Below are positions 44,301-48,531 of a stretch of DNA of 64,000 bases, in pieces. The translations under genes and the position numbers were made by a program. Each line of letters begins with the position of its first letter. Position 1 is the stretch's first letter. Origin of the DNA: Symbiodinium natans (Eukaryota > Sar > Dinophyceae > Suessiales > Symbiodiniaceae); assembly GCA_905221605.1 (NCBI GenBank), contig CAJNDS010002557.1:615001-679000 (forward strand), written 5' to 3'. A model generated the notes under the pieces. That model worked only from the letters and a program-made list of their open reading frames with translations, searched no databases and was not told where the DNA came from.

Positions 44301-44860
44301 AGCGAGTCGAGCACGACACGCCCTAAAGCAGTTCCGGCTGCGGATTCCTCAAGCGGCTTAAGCCCGAAACCAGGAACGCAAGACGGGCCGCATGACCTTT
44401 CCAGGTCTACAAGCTCGTTGCTGCCGGAAAGCCTTTCCGCGAGGTTCGCGCTCTATGTGGGGAATCGATCGACTAGGGAGGGTTTAGGGGTTCAGGGGTT
44501 TAGGGGTTTTGGGGTTTAGGGGTTTAGCGGTTTAGGCCAGCCCTCTCTCCAGAATCCCAGTTTCCTTAAAGCCTACATGGCCGCAAACATTGCTGAATTC
44601 CTACCAGCGGTCCTCGCAGCATAGCGCGCCCCGCAACCCTAAATCCTAAACCTTGAACCGCCCCAAACGGGGGTTTCGAGAATAAGGGAGCCCCAAAAAT
44701 AGCCCCCCCAAATAGTAGGATTCCCTTACAACAAGGGCCCGAATAAGTTAGCCCCGAATTATCGTAGACCGCCCTAAATCCCAAGCCTCGCCAGGCTTAT
44801 GGCGAGGCAAAGGAGGCCTTCTTCAAGCGGAAGGCCGAGAAGGCCAGCGGAAGGGCTTAG
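23180..44860 (+). CDS. ASL: Argininosuccinate lyase, split gene (overall span)
   Basis: Argininosuccinate lyase splits argininosuccinate into arginine and fumarate. Ordered + strand exon fragments reproduce the family from N- to C-terminus, including conserved block 1 (HTGRSRNDQ) and the catalytic-serine loop block 3 (GSSIMPQKK). The block 2 THxQ segment, expected between 33.03 and 36.0 kb, was not found. The pieces MAKLWQ, GEVGKKIHTGRSRNDQ, QNPLGSAAGFG and SRGxFE recall a bacterial-type ASL rather than the WGGRF type; that is from memory, not an alignment. Exons are 21-75 nt, introns mostly 0.3-2 kb. Several parts of the protein (between helices near 31-33 kb, 33-36 kb, 37.4-39.3 kb and 39.7-41.2 kb) lack an identified exon, so the list is incomplete. 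Confidence 0.9.
23821..23868 (+). CDS. ASL: ASL exon, LVEAYTA segment
   Basis: One frame gives GLHPLVEAYTARGTQ, fitting the ASL segment (D)xLVExFTxG right after the N-terminus. Ending the exon after TACACCG would join in frame to the next exon to give YTAEVGEDYRFD. A competing frame (GVDSIRWWRP) is also open. Confidence 0.5.
24301..24370 (+). CDS. ASL: ASL exon, VGEDYRFDGEYLLPYD
   Basis: CCGCAG acceptor, then VGEDYRFDGEYLLPYDLKA. ASLs have FTVGxDYxLDxxLxxYDxxAS at this place. Between CCCTAAA (24,250) and TTTAGGG (24,385) arrays. Confidence 0.75.
24960..26150. other. Unique stretch inside the ASL region, no clear exon
   Basis: Almost free of telomeric arrays. It holds overlapping ORFs, the largest 127 codons at 25,302-25,685 (+), without a domain I recognise. 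It could be part of a long ASL intron with an inserted fragment. Confidence 0.4.
26313..26408 (-). repeat. CCCCAAA variant array
   Basis: About nine CCCCAAA units followed by CCCTAAA and CCCTAGA units. Confidence 0.95.
27005..27075 (+). CDS. ASL: ASL exon, QKIGVLKAEA
   Basis: Frame VQPRLQKIGVLKAEAT matches the ASL helix AxxLxKIGxLTxEE that follows the tyrosine-aspartate (YD) segment. The open frame extends upstream as NMIEPPF, so the left boundary is uncertain. Confidence 0.65.
27414..27538. repeat. Hairpin element, family F
   Basis: Left arm ACTGTTGATCTGTAGGGAAT, then GAGGGAATGAGGTA; the right arm is its near complement (TACCTCATTCATTCCCTCAT, CCCACGAACCAACAGT). The centre is a TA run. Only copy seen in the window. 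Confidence 0.75.
27548..27637 (-). repeat. CCCTAAA array before ASL exon
   Basis: About 12 units ending three bases before the coding part of the next exon. A TTTAGGG array follows that exon at 27,747. Confidence 0.95.
27638..27706 (+). CDS. ASL: ASL exon, ELETLKKALKEIGDLWKKG
   Basis: Frame ELETLKKALKEIGDLWKKG matches the ASL segment ExxxLxxxLxxIxxxWxxGxF before the EDxHTAxE block. Highly charged helix. The end is probably near AAAGGC. Confidence 0.8.
27747..27905 (+). repeat. TTTAGGG then TTCAGGG array
   Basis: About 13 TTTAGGG units turn abruptly into about 9 TTCAGGG units and back. A clear case of a single variant unit amplified in tandem. Confidence 0.97.
28433..28535 (+). repeat. MITE-like hairpin, family C copy 2
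   Basis: GCTTCAGAACCACCCAAAAT ... AACCTTATAAAGAAGAATGT ... GTATTTTGGGGGTGGGGGG. Diverged copy with the family C core. Confidence 0.6.
28620..28666 (+). CDS. ASL: ASL exon, EDGHTAIEQYITENLG
   Basis: GGCCAG acceptor followed by EDGHTAIEQYITENLG. ASLs have (D)EDxHTAIExxLTExLG directly before GxxGKKIHTGRSRNDQ, the next exon. Very strong match. Confidence 0.9.
28694..28760 (+). repeat. TTTAGGG array after ASL exon
   Basis: Nine perfect units starting 28 bp after the HTAIEQY exon. Confidence 0.95.
28976..29172 (-). repeat. Mixed C-rich array (CCCTAAA, CCCTACA, CCTAAAT)
   Basis: Contains eight tandem CCCTACA units and five CCTAAAT units within CCCTAAA. Ends just before the HTGRSRNDQ exon. Confidence 0.95.
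29181..29236 (+). CDS. ASL: ASL exon, GEVGKKIHTGRSRNDQ
   Basis: Carries the ASL signature HTGRSRNDQ (conserved block 1, substrate binding). Ending at GACCA with intron GTAGCTCGG...CTGCAG gives CAG across the junction and reads RNDQSMTMIRLYSLERL in frame, so this boundary is well supported: a canonical GT-AG intron of 794 nt. Confidence 0.95.
29880..30020 (-). repeat. CCCTAAA/CCCTATAAA array before ASL exon
   Basis: CCCTAAA mixed with CCCTATAAA units, ending at the CTGCAG acceptor of the next exon. Confidence 0.9.
30031..30085 (+). CDS. ASL: ASL exon, SMTMIRLYSLERLREASG
   Basis: ASLs continue RNDQVxTxxRLYxxExL here; the exon gives SMTMIRLYSLERLREASG. If it ends at TCTGGG the intron starts GTTTAGGG, so the donor GT is the first two bases of a telomeric unit. 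That choice joins in frame to VRELVLAL of the next exon. Confidence 0.85.
30086..30157 (+). repeat. TTTAGGG array at a 5' splice site
   Basis: Begins at the inferred donor GT of the ASL intron and runs for nine to ten units. Confidence 0.9.
30688..30895 (-). repeat. Long CCCCAAA array, then CCCTAAA
   Basis: About 24 CCCCAAA units (one CTCCAAA), then four CCCTAAA units. ORFs on both strands (PNPKPQT or GFGVWGL) are artefacts of a 7-mer read in all frames. Confidence 0.97.
30953..31013 (+). CDS. ASL: ASL exon, VRELVLALAAAAEA
   Basis: GTCCAG acceptor, then VRELVLALAAAAEALHPEFQ. ASLs have a helix xVRxLxLxLAxALxxxAExH here. The right end could be a GC donor at GCGGAG|GCTCTA. Confidence 0.7.
31688..31706 (+). 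other. Possible spliced-leader relic
   Basis: GTAGGCATTCTTGGCTCAA compares with the dinoflagellate spliced leader part GTAGCCATTTTGGCTCAA: one mismatch and one extra base. It lies in an ASL intron about 130 bp before a zinc-finger-like fragment, as expected for a retroposed cDNA. Confidence 0.4.
31826..31940 (+). pseudogene. Zinc-finger-like fragment (ZZ-type?)
   Basis: The frame reads GKFALSCDSCKTKCVGPQHY, then QCDLCPPP. The spacing CxxC...GxxxYxCxxC resembles a ZZ zinc finger. A run of ten C bases then shifts the frame; in the shifted frame QCCQVYAWSYF continues. Probably a broken, retroposed piece of a gene inside the ASL intron. Confidence 0.4.
32225..32368 (-). repeat. CCCTCAA then CCCTAAA array
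   Basis: About 11 CCCTCAA units, then six CCCTAAA units. Confidence 0.95.
32438..32600 (+). repeat. TTTTAGGG (8-mer) array
   Basis: About 19 TTTTAGGG units, the sequence known as the telomere repeat of Chlamydomonas. Here it is one more local variant. Confidence 0.97.
33008..33031 (+). CDS. ASL: ASL microexon, LKAVPMPG
   Basis: CTGCCAG acceptor, then LKAVPMP with the first base of Gly, and GCCTGTG as a GC donor. ASLs have HKDVPMPGYTH here. Only 24 nt, so support comes from motif and position in the order. Confidence 0.55.
33100..33540. other. No exon supported
   Basis: Degenerate G-rich repeat to about 33,240, then unique sequence with TG/CA-rich patches. ORFs at 33,222-33,563 overlap in two frames and are unconvincing. 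Confidence 0.4.
34138..34888 (+). mobile_element. Inverted-ended unit carrying an EEP-like fragment
   Basis: Left end GCGCCGTTAGCGGGGTGGGG; the right end read backwards is GCGCCGTTAGGCACGGGGTG. Both ends continue into G-runs (C-runs on the right) and TTTGTCTT/TTAGTCTTCC-like words. The left arm holds four or five imperfect units of a G-run plus GTCTTTCGGGAGTATGAG. The unit encloses the ORF at 34,393. No clear target-site duplication seen. It lies in an ASL intron. Confidence 0.55.
34393..34863 (+). pseudogene. Endonuclease/exonuclease/phosphatase-like fragment
   Basis: An ORF of 156 codons; the first about 125 look coding and the last about 30 are the proline-rich translation of C-runs. The phrase LSGKFHILLLQETASEDF fits the start of EEP-fold proteins (xxxDILxLQE), where the glutamate binds the metal. 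The catalytic His/Asp motifs of a full domain are not present, so this is a fragment. EEP domains occur in LINE retroelements and in cellular nucleases; I cannot choose. Confidence 0.4.
35165..35300 (+). repeat. TTTAGGGG array
   Basis: About 11 TTTAGGGG units, then TTTCGGGG units. Confidence 0.95.
35511..35575 (-). repeat. Partial family G element
   Basis: TCACTTAGAAGCCCCTTAAG TGCCCTA matches the reverse complement of the centre of the family G hairpin at 37.8 kb. It is joined directly to CTTAGGG repeats on its left. Confidence 0.5.
36008..36084 (+). CDS. ASL: ASL exon, QNPLGSAAGFGIN
   Basis: CTACAAG acceptor, then VLDQNPLGSAAGFGINGLQL. ASLs of this type have INQNPLGSAAGYGxxLPxDR. One of the strongest matches. 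C-rich array before, G-rich array after (36,090). Confidence 0.92.
36130..36248 (+). repeat. MITE-like element, family B copy 3
   Basis: TCTAATGTAGGGGTCGGAGC ... ATTCCTTTATGGTCCC ... ACACTATTCGAATAACTAAG ... ACTACATTAGG. The ends are complementary. It follows directly on a TTTAGGG array. Confidence 0.75.
37193..37266 (-). repeat. CCCTAAA array before ASL exon
   Basis: Ten perfect units, about 30 bp before the YCGLSRGMFE exon. Confidence 0.95.
37297..37370 (+). CDS. ASL: ASL exon, YCGLSRGMFENVALQAMSS
   Basis: The frame RYCGLSRGMFENVALQAMSS fits ASL YCQNSRGKFExxVLxAL. The tyrosine, cysteine, SRG and FE are in register. The left boundary is probably the GAGAG before AGGTATTG. Confidence 0.8.
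37650..37711 (+). repeat. TTTAGGG array
   Basis: Nine perfect units, directly upstream of the family G hairpin. Confidence 0.95.
37792..37925. repeat. Hairpin element, family G
   Basis: 29-bp terminal inverted repeats: CTTGGAGGTTCATGGTACTT at 37,792 and its complement at 37,897-37,925, with one mismatch over 29 bp. 134 bp in all, no ORF. Truncated relatives at 35.5, 60.2 and 61.9 kb. Confidence 0.9.
38246..38315 (+). repeat. TTTAGGG array
   Basis: Ten units. The flanking 38,320-38,420 segment looks coding on the minus strand (QQSVAKRELNTMERLIASL) but I cannot assign it. Confidence 0.9.
38430..38545 (+). repeat. MITE-like hairpin, family C copy 3
   Basis: TTGCTTATGAACCCCCAAAA ... ATCCCCATACTACTCTTATA AGGAAGAATAT ... 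CATTTTTTGGGGGG. Ends complementary. Confidence 0.75.
39302..39345 (+). CDS. ASL: ASL exon, FLALPDNFVTG
   Basis: The frame QETQFLALPDNFVTG fits ASL SEFGFFxLPEEFTTG, the segment just before the catalytic loop. Ends GTGACAG|GCCATG with a GC donor. Splicing to the next exon rebuilds VTGSSIMPQKK in frame, which fixes this junction. Confidence 0.9.
39646..39672 (+). CDS. ASL: ASL microexon, GSSIMPQKK catalytic loop
   Basis: CCTTCAG acceptor, then GSSIMPQKK. In ASLs the GSSxMPQKKNP loop carries the catalytic serine. A GC donor after AAGAAGA would leave the next exon to complete the expected Asn; reading on instead gives SHSLSSAA, which does not fit the family. Only 27 nt. Confidence 0.9.
39950..40049 (+). 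repeat. MITE-like hairpin, family A copy 4
   Basis: GCGATGTTCCCCCTTATACT, GACAGCCCTTAGTAGGGATT, then TCCTGTTAAGGACTGTTAGT and GCAACATCCCAA. Confidence 0.85.
40811..40946. repeat. Hairpin element, family E copy 1
   Basis: Left arm CCTCCCCCCTAATATGAAAC and CCCCCTAATATCCTAATATT; right arm TATCTAATATTGGGGGGGGT and AGGGGGGAGG. C/G-run arms with a short unique centre. Confidence 0.65.
41236..41283 (+). CDS. ASL: ASL exon, ETIVGLGSGYHRD
   Basis: CACCAG acceptor, then ETIVGLGSGYHRD. ASLs have xxxKGLPSGYxRDLQLTK. If it ends after CACCGC with intron GACACCCGG...CCTGAG and the next exon starts GACCTGCAG, the product reads GYHRDLQCTKKAFIEAC. That is a GA-AG intron, a known dinoflagellate type. The end given is therefore at most a few bases off. 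Confidence 0.85.
42196..42243 (+). CDS. ASL: ASL exon, DLQCTKKAFIEAC
   Basis: GCCTGAG acceptor, then DLQCTKKAFIEACAPA. Continues the GYHRD exon to match ASL RDLQLTKxPFIExF. Confidence 0.85.
42423..42490 (+). CDS. ASL: ASL exon, TTLRLLQEAHWAN
   Basis: CCCCGAG acceptor, then DLCTTTLRLLQEAHWANMAL. Fits the long helix after FIE (TTLxxLxxxxxxxxxL) only loosely; placed by order. Confidence 0.55.
42730..42809 (+). repeat. MITE-like hairpin, family A copy 5 (short)
   Basis: TTGGGATGGTCGGCTTTTTC, TAGCAGTCCTTACTATGG, GAGGACTGTTTGTATAAGGG, GGAACATCTCAA. 80 bp, deleted in the centre. Confidence 0.75.
43307..43333 (+). CDS. ASL: ASL microexon, EKLKGAMTE (27 nt)
   Basis: GCGAAG acceptor, EKLKGAMTE, GC donor (GAG|GCTTCG). 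Splices to the next exon to give AMTEDLFVTDEA, matching ASL xERLRAAMTPELFATDEA. Confidence 0.85.
43753..43872. repeat. Hairpin element, family E copy 2
   Basis: TTGCCCCTGATACTAAACCC CC ... TATTTAGTATTAGGGGGTAG GGGG. Complementary C/G-rich arms with a TTTTTTTAAAAAAAG centre. Confidence 0.65.
44225..44245 (+). CDS. ASL: ASL microexon, DLFVTDE (21 nt)
   Basis: GCCGCAG acceptor, seven codons DLFVTDE, GC donor (GAG|GCCTCT). The splice to the next exon yields DEAY, as in ASL LFATDEAYxLV. Confidence 0.8.
44667..44773 (-). repeat. Family D element, copy 2 (reverse)
   Basis: GGGGGTTTCGAGAATAAGGG AGCCCC ... CCGAATAAGTTAGCCCCGAA TTATCG: reverse of the GGGGTCCCTTATTTTCG type end. In the last ASL intron. 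Confidence 0.6.
44795..44860 (+). CDS. ASL: ASL last exon (candidate), AYGEAKEAFFKRKAEK
   Basis: CGCCAG acceptor, then AYGEAKEAFFKRKAEKASG and RA before an in-frame TAG that overlaps the start of a TTTAGGG repeat. ASLs continue DEAYxLVKxGxPFRxAY; the first half fits. Whether TAG is the true stop or a further exon follows is open. Confidence 0.65.
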   Translation, partial: AYGEAKEAFFKRKAEKASGRA

Positions 44861-45131
44861 GGTTCAGGGTTTAGGGTTTAGGGTTCAGGGTTCAGGGTTT
44901 AGGGTTTAGGGTTCAGGGTTTAGGGTTTAGGGTTTAGGGAAGGGTCTCCAGAAACTGCGGATGTCCCGGGACCCAGGGTGGGCCCCCCTTGTCCACTCTA
45001 TTTAAAGGGTTTAGCTTCCCCAAAAAAGCCCCTTGTAGACTGCATCGAAGACGAAAGGTACCAACTCGCCATCTCACCACTGGCAACGGGCTTTGCTTTA
45101 GGGTTTATTTGGGGGGGGTGGGGGGGGGGGG

Positions 45132-45213
45132 TTAGGGGTACCTTATTGGGGTCCGTATTGTCAGGGGATCCGACTATTTCGGGGTATTCAGGGTCCCTTC
45201 TTCTCGTAACCTC
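45132..45213 (+). repeat. Family D element, copy 3
   Basis: TTAGGGGTACCTTATTGGGG, CGGGGTATTCAGGGTCCCTT, CTCGTAACCTCCCATATG. Confidence 0.65.
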
Positions 45214-45335
45214 CCATATGTTGATTTTCATTTTTTGGTGTCTTGTGTGAGCCTTCAGAAGTTTCAAGGGCGGATGCTTGCCATCCCATGAACCCTGCAC
45301 CCGGGAGCATCTTGGACCCAGTGCTTTCTGGGGGC

Positions 45336-45412
45336 TTATGGGGGTCCTCATTGCAAGGGAACCCTACTATTTGGGGTCTATATTGGGGCTCCCGTATCTT
45401 CGTAAACCCCCA
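45336..45412 (+). repeat. Family D element, copy 4
   Basis: TTATGGGGGTCCTCATTGCA, TTTGGGGTCTATATTGGGGC, TCCCGTATCTTCGTAAACCC. Confidence 0.6.
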
Positions 45413-45687
45413 AGTCATGCCTTGGAGCATCCATGCAGCATGGCGACAACAGCTCCCCGCAGCAGGGTTTTTAGGTTGGTCGGAACCTCGGTTTTATTGC
45501 CGCACCCTAAAGCAGCCCTGAACCAAAAAAAGCCCCCCAAAACCCGACGTGACAAGCCCTGAATGCCCTTCTTACGCTTCGGACCTCATGAGATGCCATG
45601 GCCTCGCAAAGCCCTGGCGAATACTGCAAGGCCACACTCCTGGTGAAGTGCAGTTTTCGGGTTCAGGGCTGAAGGATTCAAGGATTG

Positions 45688-45810
45688 ACCCTAAACCCTA
45701 AACCCTAAACCCTAAACCCTAAACCCTAAACCCTAAACCCTAAACCCTAAACCCTAAACCCTAAACCCTAAACCCTAAACCCTAAACCCTAAACCCTAAA
45801 CCCTAAACCC
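45688..45810 (-). repeat. CCCTAAA array
   Basis: About 17 perfect units, in the region between ASL and the next gene. Confidence 0.97.
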
Positions 45811-45865
45811 TAAATCAACTCAGAGGTTCAGGTTGTCGTTCCGCACACATGGGGGACTTTACGAT

Positions 45866-46005
45866 ATTCGGGGTACCTTATTGGGGTCCTTACTAAAAGG
45901 GGGCTCCTACTAATAGGATTTAGGGTTTAGGGTTTAGGGTTTAGGGTTTAGGGTTTAGGGTTTAGGGTTTAGGGTTTAGGGTCCCTGATTATCGTAAACC
46001 CCCAT
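45866..46005 (+). repeat. Family D element, copy 5, split by TTTAGGG
   Basis: The left part CGGGGTACCTTATTGGGGTC and the right part GGTCCCTGATTATCGTAAAC belong to one family D element. Nine TTTAGGG units (45,917-45,981) sit between them. Confidence 0.75.
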
Positions 46006-46377
46006 ATGTCATAGAAGTTGAAAGTGTATGGTTTAACTACACAGCTGATTTTTGAGAAGCCGATTGTCCGACGCATGGCCTTCAACCCAATATCCTCAAA
46101 CAGCGCACTGAACCCTAAACCCTAAACCGTAAACCCTGAACCCTAAATCCTACACCCCTAAACGCCTAAGTCCTAAGCCCCTAAACTCCAAGCCCCTACT
46201 GTCAACTCTAGGCAAGTCTATACCTGATGCATCTTGCAAATGGGGTTGGGATGGGTATCTGGCGATCTTCTCCACGAAGAACCCGAAGCCTTAAACTGGA
46301 GTCCTTGGGTCGACCTTTATCTGAACCTTTGAAGCCCTGAAGTTCTAGCTTAGCAAACCCTGAACCCTACAGTACTG

Positions 46378-46530
46378 CAAACCCTAAACCCTAAACCCTA
46401 AACCCTAAACCCTAAACCCTAAACCCTAAACCCTAAACCCTAAACCCTAAACCCTAAACCCTAAACCCTAAACCCTGAACCCTGAACCCTGAACCCTGAA
46501 CCCTGAACCCTGAACCCTGAACCCTGAATG
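46378..46530 (-). repeat. CCCTAAA then CCCTGAA array
   Basis: About 13 CCCTAAA units followed by nine CCCTGAA units. Confidence 0.97.
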
Positions 46531-46792
46531 AGGCTTGATAGGGCAAGAGACCCTAAAGCCAGTTTGGGGCCTCCTGTTCAGTCTCCGAAACCACCGGGAG
46601 TAGCATGGTGGATCCGAAGACCTTCAACCTTCTCCAAGCCTCTCCAATAGGGTTTAGGGTTTTGGGTATAGGGTTTAGGGTTTAGGGTTTGAAGTCTCAG
46701 GGTTTTTAAGTTCAGGGCTTTCCCCCACCTGCTGCCTGTGTTCCGAGGCCATTGCAACATGCGGGAGGATCCGGCTCCCTCCCCACACAGAG

Positions 46793-46880
46793 AGTAGGGG
46801 GGTAGCATGGGGGTAGTAGGGGGGTAGCATGGGGGTAGTTGGGGGGTAGTAGGGGGGTCGTCAGGGGGCAGTAGGGCAGT
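46793..46880 (+). repeat. GGGGGTAG(CAT/TAG) tandem repeat
   Basis: Imperfect units of GGGGGGTAGCATGGGGGTAG. No gene. Confidence 0.8.
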
Positions 46881-46984
46881 AGAGAGAGACCGCTGAAATC
46901 TGCACAGCCCCAAAACAAAAAGCCCTGCGAATGCCGCACTGTTGCAATGACTCACACGTTCTGGGTCCCTTTTTCAGTTCAATC

Positions 46985-47699
46985 CTCAACTCTGCAGCCT
47001 CAAGATCCCATGAACTGCCCAAATCTAAAATTTACTACGGGCGTTAAGCCCTGTAAAGCCTAAACCCTGTAAACCCTCTCGACCCTCCGGCCCTAGATCC
47101 TAAACCCCACCTAAGCCTTCTGTATAAAGGAGTTGGCTTTCAGAAATATTTGGGTTGTAGTTTAGGGCTTTGAGTGCAGGCTTAAGTCCAAGCACTCAGC
47201 CATACAGAGACCCAAGGTTGAAGTCTTACGGTTTCCAGTGCCTTTAGGGAGTTAGGCGGAGTTGAGGGCTTCAGGTCTTTCCGGGTTTCAGGGTTTTTTG
47301 GGGTTGAGGATTGGGGAGGGCGTCTGGGTTTAAGGTTTGGGGGGTTTGATTCGTTACACGTGTGTGTGTGTGTGTGTGCGTTTGTTTGAATCGTCCGTCT
47401 GCTGTCTCTGGGTGATTTAGCTATTGGTGTTCCATTCTCTGGTTGTTGAGGGTAGTTTTCCTTTTTCATTATTCCTTTCAGGTGATCCGCTTTAAGGGGT
47501 TTTCTTGTTTGAACATGGAGGCGCAACAGCTCAAGCTTTTGCCACAGAAGGTTTCGGCCTCTCAGGGCTTTGAGTGTAGGACTGAAAATTGTAGGGCCCA
47601 GCGTGTAGAGCTACTACAGCTACTGACTTTCTATGCTGGTCTTTTATGCCTTTGTACACTGCTGCAGCTCAGAATTAGCTGGCTTGTACCCTCTATCCC
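46985..47699. other. Array-free stretch upstream of the 47.7-kb gene
   Basis: No telomeric arrays from about 47,000 to 48,430. Contains a (GT)n tract at 47,362-47,378 and a 118-codon ORF (47,443-47,799, +) that is probably not the real frame. It may include the promoter or 5' UTR of the next gene; no motif can be named. Confidence 0.4.
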
Positions 47700-47795
47700 A
47701 TGGCATCGTCTGGGTTGGAGGCAGAGGAATCAGCGGAGCCAGCCAAACTGGAGAGCATCCTTCAACATCTGGACGACCGGCAGCTGCATGAGGCT
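47700..47795 (+). CDS. Exon 1 of ubiquitin-like-segment gene
   Basis: ATG followed by ASSGLEAEESAEPAKLESIL, then QHLDDRQLHEA: an acidic start and an amphipathic helix. Ending at GCT|GTAGGCC with intron to TTTTCAG (47,899) keeps the frame into exon 2. A second GT donor 28 bp later (CTAG|GTAGG) looks as good but would shift the frame to an early stop. The two donors share GTAGGCC. Confidence 0.6.
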
Positions 47796-47899
47796 GTAGG
47801 CCGAATGCTTCAGCAGCAACTAGGTAGGCCCTTTCGGGACATTTTTAGATTTTCTCCTTACTGGTTTTATAAGGGGATCATATTCAGGAATCTTTTCAG

Positions 47900-48286
47900 G
47901 AGGGTTACAAAATGGGTCATCCTAGGCAAGACCAGCCCGCTTGGGAAGATCTGCTGCGACGCTTTGAGACTTGCCGTGGCGGCCGTCGCCCGATCACCTT
48001 CCAAGAGCTGAGTGGGCAATCGGAGCAGCTGGAGCTTGAGGCGGGACAGAAGCTGTCCCACGTGAAGCAGCTGTTGCTTGAGAGGGTGGCGCATCGCTTG
48101 CCGGAGCCTCCGGCAGACAAGAAGAGGAGCCTGCAGCTTTTCGACGGGTCTGTGACGCTTGGCGATGACCTGATGGTGGCGATGATTCCTGACCAGGTAT
48201 CAGTTGTGTACAACTTGGTCGACGACTGGGAGTCCAGCTCAGGGTCCAGCTTGGGGTCCAGCCTGGGCGACCTCTTCGGATAAGCA
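47900..48286 (+). CDS. Exon 2, ubiquitin-like segment
   Basis: After TTTTCAG the frame runs EGYKMGHPRQDQPAWEDLL, a basic stretch, then ITFQELSGQSEQLELEAGQ and further KLSHVKQLLLERV, RSLQLFDGSVTLGDDLMVAM, VSVVYNLVDD. The beta-grasp layout (strand, xLxLExGxxxxxVKxLLxxR, xLxLFDG, xxxLxDxxxVxxIPxxxxVxLV) is like ubiquitin; dinoflagellate proteins with such a fold at the N-terminus are common. It ends with serine-glycine repeats (SSSGSSLGSSLGDLFG) and TAA. A GA donor (TTCG|GATAAG) just before the stop would allow joining to the downstream PPR exons, so this could be their N-terminal part. Confidence 0.6.
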
Positions 48287-48459
48287 GGGACCCTGGACTG
48301 GCAGGTTCTGCGCGGGTATGGTGTGCTGGCAGAGTGCAGCGCAGCGCAGCGCAGCAGCAGCACACCCTGGCGAGAATCCAAAAAGGTTTACATCCGAAAC
48401 ACCATGCACATGCATGCGTATATAGAGACCTTGAACCCTAAACCCTAAACCCTGAACAG

Positions 48460-48531
48460 GAGGGCCCAGTGGCAGCATGCACTCGCCTTGCTTTCCCAGC
48501 TCGAGTCCTGCCAGCTGCTGCCCAACGTGGC
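48460..48531 (+). CDS. PPR exon, RAQWQHALALLSQLES
   Basis: GAACAG acceptor, RAQWQHALALLSQLESCQLL, then PN and a GTGGCG donor. Second half of a PPR repeat. Confidence 0.8.

Noticed and set aside
44241-44519. 92-codon ORF with a signal-peptide-like start
   Set aside because: Its ATG lies at the end of the ASL microexon DLFVTDE and the tail runs into telomeric repeat. No support as a separate gene, although the middle could include unrecognised sequence.
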